Assembly (NCBI GenBank): GCA_050084515.1
Contig: CM114271.1
Coordinates: 58,404,001 to 58,468,000, forward strand
Source of the DNA: Blasia pusilla
Lineage: Eukaryota; Marchantiophyta; Marchantiopsida; Blasiales
DNA: 64,000 bases
Direction of reading: 5' to 3'
Below, one piece after another: positions 32,641-43,865 of this stretch. A program made the position numbers and the translations under genes. Position 1 is the stretch's first letter. Every line of letters begins with the position of its first letter. Below the pieces are notes generated by a model, which was given only the letters and a program-made list of their open reading frames with translations, made no database searches and was not told the DNA's origin.

Positions 32641-34370
32641 TAAATCATGGACTCTAATCCAAGACGAATGTCTATAGAGGTATTATATTCCTTGCAATGA
32701 CAACAAAGTTGTAAGTAATTAGCCCATGTTCGTGCTTGGCACGGGTGAATGAAAAATGAACTCATATTTCAAGAGAGGTTAGATGGGAAAGTGACACGTG
32801 TCAATCAATTAGAGGTCGAAAAAGACAGGTGTCAACAAGAGGGATGGCACCTCACATAAGAGCACTCCCATAATAATATAGATTGGTCACACAAACACTC
32901 TTATAGCGGTACAAAAATGCCCCATTGAACTCCTCGCCCCCACTCCAAGTCTAATTTGTAGGTTATAAATTTGCATCATTCACGGATGTCCACATGCTAG
33001 GATCACGAGCATCTCCAAATAGGTTATTCCCTTATTTTTTTATTGAAAGTACAAATATTGTGACACTACAGATTTTGTAAAGTTGAAAAAATAAAATACC
33101 AAATTAACTACTCTCCCTATTCCAATGTTAATTCTGATGTCACAAAGTTTAGAATTCGAATCATATTATTAAGGGTGTTAGCCCTTTCTAAGAAGATCCC
33201 CATGAACGCCACGTATGAAACCTGTCAGGTATGAATTATTTTTTAATTTTACTTATACTAAGTTAAGATTTGAATAGGTTTTAGGTTTTTAAATAAATAT
33301 TTAGTTTTTTAAAAGATAAAATTAAATTTAAAAGATAGAATCCCAAAAATAAATTTAAATTTTCTTAATTATGAGTAAAATTTTTCGTTTTAGTAATTAA
33401 AATTAGGATTTCAAAATTTAGGGAAAAAATGAAAATTTTAATTTCAAGTTAATTTTTGAAGGGAAATTACATATTACTTTCGAAATATGTCATTTAATCT
33501 CCTTTTCAAGTTTTAATTGTGAGGGATTTTTTAAGAATATTTGTAGACAAACATTCAATCAAAATGAGTGAATTTTTTCACTTATTGAAAAACTATGAAA
33601 ACATCTATCAAATTTGTCCATGACTTCATGGAATTTTTTTTATTTATCTTGTACTAAGCAGAAAACAAGAATGGGTAAGGTTTTCATAATAATTATTTAT
33701 TTATAATTAACTCAAATTTACACATCTTCCCCAATCAAATCTTCTAGAGTCTCTTTCATTTCTTTTAATCTTTCCTCACTTGAAAATTTAGAGTTATGTT
33801 TTCAAGGTTCATGAAAATGAAATTTAAAGTTAAGTTTTGAGGGGAAATTATTTTTCTTTTGAGAAAAAATGAAAAGATAATAGGACACTTATGGGAAAAT
33901 AATTATTCTTCAAAATAAAGGAAGACATATTATTTCTATTTTATTTTCAACTCTCAAGTTAGATTGGGGGAAACATTTAATCCCTAGTTTGGGAAACAAA
34001 AATTCAGAAAAATACTTATTTTTCTTGTATTTATTGAAATATGAGGATTGGAAAAAGGGTATATTTCTAAAAGAAATTAATAACGGGGAATCTATGAAAA
34101 GTTGTCAAGTTAGATGTATCATTAAAAAACATGGATCTTTCTTACGTTTTGTCATATCTTTAGAATTAAGTTTTATTCATTGGGTGTCTTCTAATTTCAA
34201 GAATATAATTCATTCCCGATCATCAAACGGTCAAGAACTCACTAGTGACTTAATAAAAGTACTCGTAGCACCCTTTAATTCAAAATTTCTCCGAGCACCG
34301 AAAGATAGAAACGTATCGTACATAGGCATAGGAAACCCTTTTTGTCGCATTTGGAAATTCGAATAGACCT
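32641..34370. other. AT-rich region without recognised genes
   Basis: A 125-codon plus-strand frame at 33,989-34,366 has no recognised motif and its composition follows the surrounding AT-rich DNA. Nothing else is seen. Confidence 0.45.
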
Positions 34371-34860
34371 AAAAAGAATGCCTCGCTGTGCTGTGGGCTG
34401 GCGCGGGGCGGGCCAGGGTTTAGATAAGGGAAGCAAGCACGCACAGAGTCGGGAGCGAGCGCGGACGGGATCGAGAATAGGAGGGGCTGGCTTCAAAAGT
34501 GGTGTCTTTTTTCCCGTGACACGTTTGAGCGCGCTGCCGGGCCTTCCAAGTTCGAATCTTGCGGGTCGCGGGGGAGCAAGGGAGACATGGAAACAGACGT
34601 CAGACCCCACCACTAACACCAAGAGGACGTCGCCACGTGCACGAATCCTCAGATCCCCTCGTCCAGGATCAACACTTTCGCCAGGTGTCGTCGCCGTACC
34701 TGACGCTGTAAGGCTCTCATCCCGAAAGAAATCTGCGCAAGCTCTACTCGGACTCTCGACTCACTGACTAGACTTAAACTTAGACTTACAATTCACGTTC
34801 TCACAGCGCGTACGTTCTCGTCGTTTGCCGCCCTTTCTTTCCGGACACACATATTTTTAT
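34371..34860. other. GC- and CpG-rich island
   Basis: About 490 bp far richer in G, C and CpG than all neighbouring sequence, with sharp edges. A 141-codon frame (34,342-34,767 plus) is arginine- and serine-rich without a domain. CACGTG and CGCG-type words are frequent. It might be a promoter or first exon of a host gene, or a recently arrived or unmethylated fragment. No gene can be called. Confidence 0.4.
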
Positions 34861-35126
34861 TTTTTCCTGTTTTTCTTCACCTTCTGAAGAATTCTCGGTC
34901 TATCATAGAGGGCCTTAGGCTTTTATATTCGGTCACCTTCCCATTTCCAAAATGGAATTCTTTACATGGTTCGAATTCAAAACATTTATTTCTTATATTT
35001 GTACTTTAGAAATCTATATTATTCAGTTGAAAATCTTATTTTGGAATTTAATTTCATATTTCTCATAAGAAGTGAAATTTGACAAGAAATGTTATTTTTC
35101 TGCAAATTCGATGCAATGCATAACAT

Positions 35127-35774
35127 TATCGTACGTACACACATCGTTACACAACATACATCGTTGTCATCGAACATGCACAAAAACACCCAAGATCCGA
35201 TGCTAACTCATGTCATGTAAATAACGAGAGTAGAAATACCAAAACATCTCCAATTAAATCAATGAAATCTCACTTCACATCTCTCTCAACATCTCACACC
35301 AAACATTCCATGATGTGCATTCTCTCTCATGTCAAACCAAACTCACTCTCCTAATGAGAAGCTTGGGTTACACACACAAGGCAAGGAGGACCTAGCTCCG
35401 CCGCCTCATGCCAAGAAGTTCAACAAAGAGAGAATGAGCTCTCAAACTCTCTCTCTTGGAGATATATCCCCTTCCCTCTCCCAAGCTCTCTCCTCGGTAA
35501 CCTATGCTCGCGAGTTATCTCCTTGGCTCTTGATCTCCTGTAGCGGGTCAAGGTCCACTTCCCAAAGTAGTCAATCAACTATACTCTAAATGGAAACTTG
35601 CTATAAATAGCAAGTCTCTCTGTATGGCTCCAAATGATCCAAAACGAAGGGGAAACCTGCTCTTTCAAGTTACACGTGGTCTTAGCAGGTCATCCTTAAT
35701 CTCTTGAGGTTGTCCTCCAATATCTTTGAAGGCTCTCTACTAGATCTCGCTAATCTATCGTAAAAGACGTGACA
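35127..35774 (-). repeat. Solo B+A repeat of the PHD-gypsy family
   Basis: 648 bp on the minus strand beginning TGTCACGTCTTTTACG. The B part follows the element-2 repeat and ends near a GTGAGATTTCA phrase (about 35,264); after about 11 bp the A part (GGAGATGTTTTGGTA...) runs to GTACGTACGATA. No internal coding sequence is present. Recombination between the two B repeats of a B-coding-A'-B-A element would leave exactly this B+A product. No clear target duplication. Confidence 0.78.
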
Positions 35775-36056
35775 ACAAGAGTGGCAAATATAGTATTAAT
35801 GTCTCAAATAACATAAAGCTTATATTCATTCAACCCATCGTTTTTTCGTGAGAACCAATCTATTTTTTGTCTATACAAAATTGAACGGTATATTTTGAAT
35901 TTCTCCTCGTTCCGATTGACGAAAGAGATACAAATACAAAGGAGGATCTCCCTATATGGTCAGTTTTTGGCCCGTACTTCCGAAACTGAATCGGAAATTT
36001 CCAAATTCTCCCCGCTACCTCAACACATAATCCCAATTATCCTCAGACATTGGATC

Positions 36057-36061
36057 AACAT
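36057..36061. repeat. Target-site duplication AACAT, left copy (element 3)
   Basis: AACAT immediately before the outer end of the LTR remnant at 36,062. The same five bases follow the far LTR at 47,639-47,643. This ties together two LTR ends 11.6 kb apart. Confidence 0.82.
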
Positions 36062-36129
36062 TGTTGTGTGCCTACTCTCCTCAAACTTCAAATCTTAGTA
36101 TTGTGGAAGCGTACGTTAAGTAGGACACA
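36062..36129 (-). repeat. 3' LTR remnant of element 3
   Basis: 68 bp matching the outer end of the 5' LTR at 46,646-46,715 (TGT.GTG..CCTACTCTC, then GGAAGCGTACGTT.AGTAGGACAC). It stops where element 4 begins. Confidence 0.82.
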
Positions 36130-37330
36130 TATCGTGTCGATAGCCTTTCTTCGAGTAAGGGCAGACCTTCTAGTTGCGGCACACGTGGTCGATGCAAGAT
36201 GAACTCTCTGAGAAGATCTCCTTTTTCAATATAAAATTATTATGTATAATCTCCATTCTCTCACGATAGGTATCACAAATGGAAGTGCCGAGGCGATCAC
36301 TTCTTTGTAAGATCGGACTTCAAAATTCCTAACTATAAAATCCCTATAAATTATTTTACGCTTGTATACAAGGAAGATAGCACAACTAGTATTAAGCCCT
36401 ACTTGAGCAGGCCTATTGACGGCCATGGATCGCTATATAAGCACATAGAAAGTACAATCCCACGTTCTTCCATATATGACGATAGGAAGGATCACCGGAG
36501 TTGGAGATTGAATGACTTGGTTCATGAACGCTTCCCTAAAGTGATAAACTAGACATCGAGTGAATCAGTGTCTATGTACAAATAGTATCTTGACATGGTA
36601 TGGATTAAGGAAAGGAAAGTCGGGCACAACTCGTGCTCCGCCCCTATCCATGCTTGACAAACATTCTCTACTCTCCTCAAGAATGGGTTTTGGCAAGAGT
36701 TATTATCCCAAGAGGGGTAATCCACTCTCATTGGGAAAGTAACAAGCCAAAACATTCACTATTTTAGTATGACTACACTCTTCTAAGGTGACAAACCTCT
36801 CATCTCCACACATACACACCACAGTCTATAAATCTTTCGAAGAATAGACCATGGTCAAGTAATCCTCCCAATAGGGGTGATCCACTCTCATTGGAAGAGC
36901 AAGCAATCCCAAAGTCATACACTCAAGAGTGACATGAAGGACTCAAGATGTGGAATAGAAGGTGTTGAACCCTTGAAGGTCCCTTCTTTTTATATACTCA
37001 CAAGAGTCCAAAATATAACTAATTTTATCTTGTGCCACATGGCTTCCTCTCAAGGCTTAGCCAATCACAATTTGACACAAGTAACCTAGCCACCAACCAA
37101 ACCTACTTTTGCTTTTCATTAAAGCACCAACATCACTACTTTACTTTTATAAAGTCATTTTTTATTTATTACCTCTTTTCCAAAGTTGGGCTCGCATAAA
37201 AGAGGCACCATAACGAGGTTTAAACATGGGAATTTCCTTTTCTTAAGCTAATTTATTTAATACTAATAAAACTCTATCTAACACTTAACGAGAAAGGAAT
37301 TTACACACTGGCTAATTTTACTATACGACA
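36130..37330 (-). repeat. 3' LTR of element 4
   Basis: 1,201 bp, TGTCGTATAGTAAAATTAGCC at the inner end (37,330) and CGACACGATA at the outer end. Related copies are a solo LTR at 54,673-55,418 (opposite orientation) and 59,473-61,058. Direct contact with a purine-rich tract on its inner side supports the boundary. Confidence 0.85.
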
Positions 37331-37342
37331 TTCACCCCCTCC
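37331..37342 (-). promoter_or_regulatory. Polypurine tract of element 4
   Basis: GGAGGGGGTGAA on the minus strand, directly before the 3' LTR. This is the expected plus-strand DNA primer site. Confidence 0.75.
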
Positions 37343-37404
37343 AAACTTGCACATCCTCCAGTATGTGCCGAAAACATCGAGACTTCTTGCTATTTTACTC
37401 AAAC

Positions 37405-38243
37405 TTATTTTTGCTGTGCCTCTAGACACATTGAATCGAAATCAAGAAATCCCTCACGTCTACGGAAAATCTTGATCCTTTTTCCTCCAATTGGTAGCTT
37501 GAGAATTGTGCCATCTAGTTCACGTAGTTTATAAGTGGCATTGTCAAAAGAAAAGACTACGACGTATGGACCAAACCAACGACGTGCAAACTTCTTAATT
37601 GTACTATGCTGGTTGTCGAGGGTATTGTCGTGCACTAAGACCCAATCTTCTTCTCTCATAGGCTCCTTCTGAAGTCGATGCGTTTTGTCGATGCGCTCCT
37701 TATTTTTCAATCTTGCTTCCTTCATTTTGACTAATACTTCTGCAATATCTTCTTCCCGCCGCTCTAGCTGCTGCATTCGGAGTGCTAGGAGCTCTTTCCT
37801 ATCCAGTCCGTCTTCCCACAGCAAACCCATCCAAGTGGGTATATCTTCTTCTGCGGGCATTATCGGCTTTTGACCTGTCATAAACTCTGTAGGCATGAAC
37901 AGGTAACGGTGTTGTGAGTGGTTCTATGTGCCCATAAAGCAAATGGAAGCAATCTAGGCCACTCAGCATAACGATCTCCACACGCCTTTACCAATGCTTG
38001 AATGATTGGCGGTTGTCCCCTTTCACTCTTGTCGTTTGCCTCCGGATTCATGGAGGTTGTTAATCTCAACAGGACTCCATATCTCTTGAAGAACTCTCGT
38101 GCTTCCTCTGCATTCAACTCACCTCTATCTGCACGGATTCTCCCGACACTCCCATATCGAGCAACAATATCCTTTAGAATAAAACAATATATAGGCTCTG
38201 TTGTTTTAGCCCGTAAAGCCCTCCCTTCTACAAAGTTGGACAA
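37405..38243 (-). pseudogene. Element 4: integrase core and C-terminal domain
   Basis: Two overlapping frames. The first (38,243-37,878) holds the catalytic core: GSVGRIRADRGELNAEEAREFF (second aspartate) and SMNPEANDKSERGQPPIIQAL (catalytic glutamate region), followed by LLPFALWAHRTTHNT. The second (37,896-37,405) holds the C-terminal SH3-like part: EFMTGQKPIMPAEED, WMGLLWEDGL, RRWFGPYVVVFSF and YKLRELDGTILKLPIGGKR. A frameshift separates them. No chromodomain or PHD finger follows. Confidence 0.85.
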
Positions 38244-38372
38244 CTCTTCTCATGCTAGGACCAGGTAACGCATTCCCCAAAGACCTAGTGGCACGGCAAC
38301 TAGATCTTTAATCCATTGATGATGAATAGACAAAGGATATGTGGGTTTAAGTCCATCTCTCACGCTGATTTT

Positions 38373-38564
38373 TTATTGAAACTGACATTCAATACATGAC
38401 CCAACATATCTCTCAACATCCTTATATAGGCCTTTCCACCAATACCTCTCTTTTATCTTGGTGAAAGTTGCCCAAGTACCTCTGTAACCTGCCCATAAAG
38501 AATTGTGGAATTCTTTGAGCACTTGTATTTTTGTCCCATTGTCATCCACCACCCTCAAGGTCAT
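38373..38564 (-). pseudogene. Element 4: integrase zinc-binding domain
   Basis: HNSLWAGYRGTWATFTKIK and WWKGLYKDVERYVGSCIECQ show the HHCC fold of gypsy integrases. The second histidine of the pair (usually in G-H-x-G) appears as G-Y-R-G here, so the zinc site is damaged. Confidence 0.75.
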
Positions 38565-38758
38565 TCCATCTTTCCTCTTTGGCCTTTTCCAAATATACCC
38601 ATCTTGTAGTAGATAGTTATACGCCTTATGCCAAATCTCCTTGAAGAACTTGTCTGTCCACCCTCTGTCTCTTTGCAGAGTGCTTAAATAGCGCCCAATT
38701 TCTTTTAACCTCCCTCATACAAATTCTCTTTGAAGGCTAAAACATCCTCTATGCCACC

Positions 38759-39196
38759 TCATTCTTGAGATAAGACTTGCCACACATGTGCATTATCCTC
38801 ATCTATCTCAGTTGCCACAATATCTTCTTCTTGACTAAATCTAGCTCTAGACAACATGTCAGCTACTGAGTTCTCTTTCCCAGCTATATGCTTCAATTGT
38901 GGATTCAAGGACCTAATGTAGGCTATCCAACGTAGCATGGCTATATCTGGAGTCGTACAATTCGCAATCATACCCAACAGAGATAGACCATCAACCTCAA
39001 GCAATACATAGGCTCCCATAAGATACTCCTTCTGAGCTTTCATTGCAGTTACAACTCCCCAAAGCTCCCTCTTTACCTGAGGGCACCTCCTCTGTCGTTC
39101 TGTGAATGTACAAGCTCCAAACCTTGTCGCAAATCTTCTTCCTTCCGCGTCATCCTGCCCAACTACCCACTCGATAGCAATAGGGCTAGTGTCCAT
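38759..39196 (-). pseudogene. Element 4: RNase H
   Basis: 145 codons: DTSPIAIEWVVGQDD, RRCPQVKRELWGVVTAMKA (catalytic E region), LLEVDGLSLLGMIANCTTPD (D region) and LKHIAGKENSVADMLSRARF (last catalytic segment). The frame begins exactly where RT should precede it, but upstream of 39,200 the sequence becomes gag on the other strand. RT is therefore missing. Confidence 0.85.
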
Positions 39197-39246
39197 TGTG
39201 ATGATAATAGGTCATCCGCATTCGTAGCTTATTTGTCATAGAACTA

Positions 39247-40740
39247 GTGGCGACTTCAATGCCTCCTTCAAAGCTTTTCATAATGTTGGCGGACAAGACC
39301 AAAGAAGGAGGTGTGAGCACTAATTGGAAGAAAGTGGAAGAAGCTATTGCTATCCTTATAGAGAAAAATCGAAGTAGAGGTAGAACCACACTATTCAAGT
39401 CAGAGGTATTAATTTCAAATCCATTGCCTAAGCCCGTTTCAACAAAACTTAAAATTCTACTATAGATGAGTTGGTGAAAGGTTTGAGAGAATTGAGAGTA
39501 GAAATGGCAGAGCTTAAACTTGAAAGGAATCCTAGTGTTGGTGCTCCTTTGACAAATAGGAACTTTGTGAGAAGATGTATATGGTTTGATAGTGTTGAGC
39601 ATCAACGTCGAGAATGTGAGGAGTTTTCAAAAGCTCTTAGGAATGGAATAGTAAACTTCAAAGATCAAAAGATTCATTCAACGCATAATGGTATGCCGTT
39701 GAATACCAAATTTGATAAAGGAGGAATGAAAGGCTTAGTGAGAAGTCAAGTAGGAGTTGCCACCACGACATTAGATTCTGATACCTTTGCAGTAAAAATA
39801 GAAGCGCCTATTGTATCAGTAGCTAAAAGTGAATCATTACAATTTCCTCGATAAGTGATGATATGAGGGGCAGAGACTATCCATCATCTGACTGGATGGG
39901 ATGATCCAGTGGAAGCTGGGTGTGTTAAAGCATACCTAGCACAAGAGAAATATGTGAGTTGGCAAGATGGTAGTGTGGATGAGAAGAGGAGACGCAATAA
40001 TGATGGTGTTGATCTCGAGGAAGCTGCAAAAAGAGCGAGGACCGCAAGAAGGAAAGGGCAACTAGAGGCGCAACCATCAAGAGAAGAAAGGCCTTCTACA
40101 TCTAAATCTATGATGGATTCTCAAATGAAAGAAGGTGGAATGAAGGAGAAAGAATTGAGGTCTTCCCAAAAGACCAAGGGTAAGACTCCTGCATACAAGT
40201 TGCACTCTGATATAGAGACAAGCACGAATTTAAAGGAGATTCTTGAGGAGAGGATTTTGGATGCAAAAATAGAGTTTTCTTTGAGAGAAGTCTTGGGCAT
40301 AGCCAAACGTGACTTTCATGAGTTGATCATAGATGTGATCAAAAGGAAAAGGCAGATGACAGCAGATATGGTGATGGTGAAGGCATTGGATACTAACATC
40401 ACAGAAGAAGAAGATGAAGAGCTTTGCCAAGTTTTTGGACAAAAGCTTGACTTACAAGGAAAAGAGGCGAAAGTAGGAGAAGCCTTGAGAGAACAAGGTG
40501 AAGAAAGACACAATGGTGGACACTATTCTCGATCATATTGGGCGCGTGCAACGTCGGAGGCTAGAGTTCGACTTGGCTCTCTCCAAGAGTCAGTTTTGGC
40601 TCTCTTTGATCATGGTTCGAAGATCAACATCGTGTCGCGAAGTGTATACGACAAAGGGATGTGGCCAATTGATACAGGGCATGGATGGGTACTATGAGCG
40701 GCTAACAACCAAAAAGATGAACTCTATGGTGCTTGTCCAT
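39247..40740 (+). pseudogene. Element 4: Gag and protease on the opposite strand
   Basis: Gag in three successive frames: MPPSKLFIMLADKTKEGG...TNWKKVEEAIAILIEKNR; LVKGLRELRVEMAELKL...CIWFDSVEHQRRECEEF (a knuckle reduced to C...H..C); and VKAYLAQEKYVSWQDG...SDIETSTNLKEILEERILDAKIEFSLREVLGIAKRDFHELI. The protease part (ALFDHGSKINIVSRSVYDKG) has D-H-G in place of D-S/T-G, which I believe is a trait of this family rather than damage. The frame stops near 40,697 and homology fades after LYGACPSG (40,740). Confidence 0.82.
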
Positions 40741-40996
40741 CCGGGTCCTATTCTAGGTACTTATCTGAATACAAGCTCTCCCCTCAAATACTCCTTCTCT
40801 ATACTTGTGACTTAAATCCTAAGCATATGAGGAACCACTTATTGCCATGCACTACCAAGATAAATTGCAAATAACATAAGCATCGAATCTCCAAATTCAT
40901 GCATTCCTTTATTGCAACACTATCATGTTCTAGTTACAACGGCCTTTAGTCCAAGCTTCCTATGGTCACAAGTCATGTTCCTAGCTACTCCGTGTA
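40741..40996 (-). other. 3' untranslated part of element 3, truncated
   Basis: About 250 bp between the end of element 4 and the chromodomain stop of element 3. It should lead to the start of the element 3 LTR (TGTCGTGATCC), but no such sequence is found, so the inner part of the 3' LTR has been deleted. Confidence 0.5.
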
Positions 40997-41212
40997 CTAG
41001 CGCATGTGCTTCCCTTGCAACAGTTTGAAGTCTTGCAACACCACTTGCGGGTGTTTCAGGTCTGCCTCCGCAATCCAAGTAGCATCTTTCACAAGGTAGC
41101 CCTTCCACTTGACCAAGTACTCGAACTTGTTGGCCCGACGCCTCGAAGGCAAGATGGTCTCCACCTCAAACTTTGGATCTTCACTGTGATTAATTACCGG
41201 TTGCGGTCTCAA
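40997..41212 (-). pseudogene. Element 3: chromodomain
   Basis: FEVETILPSRRRANKFEYLVKWKGY, with a following W.AE.DL motif, is a chromodomain of the type at the end of chromovirus integrases, where it binds methylated histone tails and directs insertion to heterochromatin. The aromatic cage residues Y, W and W are present (YLVKWKGY, TWIAE). Confidence 0.85.
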
Positions 41213-41221
41213 CGCATGTCT

Positions 41222-42300
41222 TCACTCAGGCCGCTCATTATCTTCAAGATACTTCTTCAATAATGATTCATGGAAATTGGGACGTATATTGAACTCCTTT
41301 GGCAGCTCTAATGTATACACGTCCTCAAACGAGTTGTTAATCACATATGGTCCACATACTTGGCACATAACTTCGTGGACAATTCCTTCGGAAGAGTGAG
41401 ATTCTTCACACTCAATCACACTTGTTCCCCAACTTGGAATCTCACTTGGCGCCTGCTCTTCCTAGCATGCTTCACGTATCTCAGTTGAGCCTTTTCAAGG
41501 TTTCTCTTGGTTCATTCCTCCTTATCTCATATTTCCACTAACAAACCTTATGTCGTCACTTGTTGGGTCTGTTCCGATGTAGTATCCATTTGAAAGGGAC
41601 ATGTCAAGAGGCCCTTCTGGCTCACCTCCATAAGCCCAGAGAAACATAGATTCTCCAGTTCCAAAATGCTTGGTTGAGTTCTAGCAGAACTTCACCATAC
41701 TCAGCCACTTCGCCCAATCTCGATGGTATGCGCTCACGTAATTCCTTGAGTACTGGTTCACAAGGGAGTTTAACTTTTCTGTTTTCCCATCCGTCTACGA
41801 ATAGAAGACCTTGCTCAAACTCATCTTGGTCTTGAACCTCATGAACGAGTGTTTCCAAAAGGCAGCGGTAAACTTTGGATCCCAATATGAAACAATACTC
41901 CTTGGAAATCCGTGCGCACGCCACCAACTATCCAGGAAGAGTCGAGAAGTTGTTAGACCGTCGTTGACTCCATCGTCGGCACAAATCTCCCGAGCTTACT
42001 GAATCGATCAACTATCACAAGTATAGCATTGTATCCCTCAGACTCTGGAAGACTCTTTATGAAGTCCATACTCACACTCTGCAAGGGTCCGTATGGAATC
42101 GGCAAAGGGTGTATCAAGCCTTGTTTCTTCGCATAAGAAACTCTGTTCGCCTAACAGGTCACATAGGTCTTCACATATTGAGCAACATCCTTTTTCATGT
42201 TGGGCCAAAAGAACCTCTTAGCTAGAACAGCCAACGTGGATTTCTCCTCTTTATGTCCTGCCAAGGGTCCGTCATGACATTCCATTAACACATTGGTTCA
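41222..42300 (-). pseudogene. Element 3: integrase (many stops)
   Basis: Zinc finger near 42,150-42,290: ECHDGPLAGHKEEKSTLAVL...KRFFWPNMKKDV, then a C-x2-C. The catalytic core follows (SYWDPKFTAAFWK and TDGKTEKLNSLVNQYSR) with stops in several frames, then LELPKEFNIRPNFHESLLKKY at 41,300-41,222 leading to the chromodomain. The order is that of gypsy integrases; the reading frame is destroyed. Confidence 0.8.
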
Positions 42301-42645
42301 CAGTCTGCCTTCGCCCACATAGATCCTGCTCTGCTTGAACCTTAGCAAACCATGCCTCAAACTTATGTTGGCCACGTTCTCTCCCTGATTCAACTTCCTT
42401 AGGTACTCACTCGCCTAAGTGTCTTTCATGTATCCCTCAAGAATCCTTCTTTCGAGATCTCTTTCCTTTGGGAACATTGCTCTAAAGACCTGTGTTGTCG
42501 ATGGCATGTCTTCATCCCTGCAACTCAACGCATCTGGAATGACATTATCCTTCCATGGCTTGTGGATCACTTCCAAATTCATCAACGCCAAGGTATCATG
42601 CCATCATAGTTATTTTGGTGTCACTCGATCTTGGGTCTCAAAGTA

Positions 42646-42942
42646 CTAGAGTGATACGTTATCGATGAACACTCGAGTCTTGTGAAGTCCTAAATAGTGA
42701 CGCCACTTTCTCAAGCAATGAACCATTGGGAACAACTCTTTCTTGTGAGTGGGCCACCTCCTCTTGATATTGCTAAGCTTCTTGCTCTCGTACGCTATAG
42801 GTTTTCCTTCTTGTACCAATATTTCTATAATCGCAAAATCACTAACATCAGTATGCACCTTGAACGGCTTGTCAAACTCCAGCAGCTTCAACATTGGCTC
42901 CTGCAATAGGATCTCCTTGACTCGGTTGAATGCGTCATTCAA
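42646..42942 (-). pseudogene. Element 3: RNase H
   Basis: 98 codons: FNRVKEILLQEPMLKLLEFDKPFKVHTDVSDFAI (catalytic D), KPIAYESKKLSNIKRRWPTHKKELFPMVHCLRKWRHYL (E region). The frame overlaps the end of the RT frame by four bases. Confidence 0.85.
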
Positions 42943-43740
42943 TTTTTGGTTTTAGGAGTGTTAGCATACTTTGCAGTCCAATATGTGAGCGGTCTCACAA
43001 TACATGAAAAATTCCTCACATAGGTTCGGTAGAACCGCACTACGCCGATAAACCTCCTCATTCCCTTCACTGTGGAAGGCGGTTTCCACTCAACGATGGC
43101 TTTCATCTTGTCCATATCTGGACTTACTCCATCTTTGCTAGCCACAAGATCCATGAACTTGATCTTGCACAACCCGAACTCACTCTTGTCCATATTCGCG
43201 TACAGCTTGTTCGCCCTTAGTTTCGAGAACACCGCCCTCAAGTGTCGAGCATGCTCTTCTAGTGACTTCAAATAGATGAGTTTATCATCAATGTAGACGA
43301 TCACGTACTCATCCATCTCCTCATGAAAAATGGAGTTCATCAGTGTGGTGAACGTCGAAGGCGCATTACACAGACCGAAGGGCATCACCACAAACTTGAA
43401 CGAGCCATATCTCGTTCTGCAGGCTGTCTTCTCTACATCCGCTTTGGCGATTCGAATTTGGTAATATCTTGACTTCAAGTCAGTCCTATTGAAGCACTTT
43501 GCCTCTAATAATCTATCAAAGAGGTCATCGATCCTTGTAAGAGGGTAGTTTTTTCTCACCGTTACCTTATTCACTGTGGGGTAATCCATTGGGAGTCTCA
43601 TCTTTCCATCCTTCTTCTTCACAAAGAGATTAGGCGCTCCATATGGTGACTTGCTAGTTCTAATGTAGCCCTTCTCTGAGAGCTCACTTCAATGCTTTTT
43701 CAACTCTGCAAGCTCCTCCTGATTCAATCTATATGGTGCC
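42939..43740 (-). pseudogene. Element 3: reverse transcriptase
   Basis: A 227-codon frame (43,622-42,939) with upstream sequence in another frame. Motifs: MKKKDGKMRLPMDYPTVNKVT, YPLTRIDDLFDRLLEAKCFNRTDLKS (motif A), VVMPFGLCNAPSTFTTLMN (motif B), VYIDDKLIY (YIDD), and RRFIGVVRFYRTYVRNFS. Catalytic residues are intact. Confidence 0.9.
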
Positions 43741-43865
43741 TTGGAAGGTGGTTGAGACTCAGGGATGACCTCTATCTTATGATCGACTGCCCTATGTGGT
43801 GGCAACTCGTTTGGAAGCTCATTCATCAAGACATCATCAAACTCCTTGACTACTCTTTGTAGTGG

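Larger units (their letters stand above)
36130..40740 (-). mobile_element. Element 4: gypsy-type element nested in the element 3 LTR, rearranged
   Basis: A second gypsy family, unrelated in its pol motifs to elements 1-3. From the left: 3' LTR, polypurine tract, integrase C-terminus, integrase core, zinc finger, RNase H (all minus), then gag and protease on the plus strand. RT and the 5' LTR are absent. The head-to-head arrangement near 39,200 shows an inversion or a second truncated copy in opposite orientation. Confidence 0.78.

Noticed and set aside
34545-34575. Possible tRNA gene (AGTTCGAATCTT resembles a B box)
   Set aside because: No matching A box, acceptor stem or anticodon arm can be folded around it.
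34342-34767. 141-codon plus-strand open frame in the CpG island
   Set aside because: Open mainly because of high GC; arginine/serine-rich with no domain, no splice or start context, and an equally open minus-strand frame over part of it.
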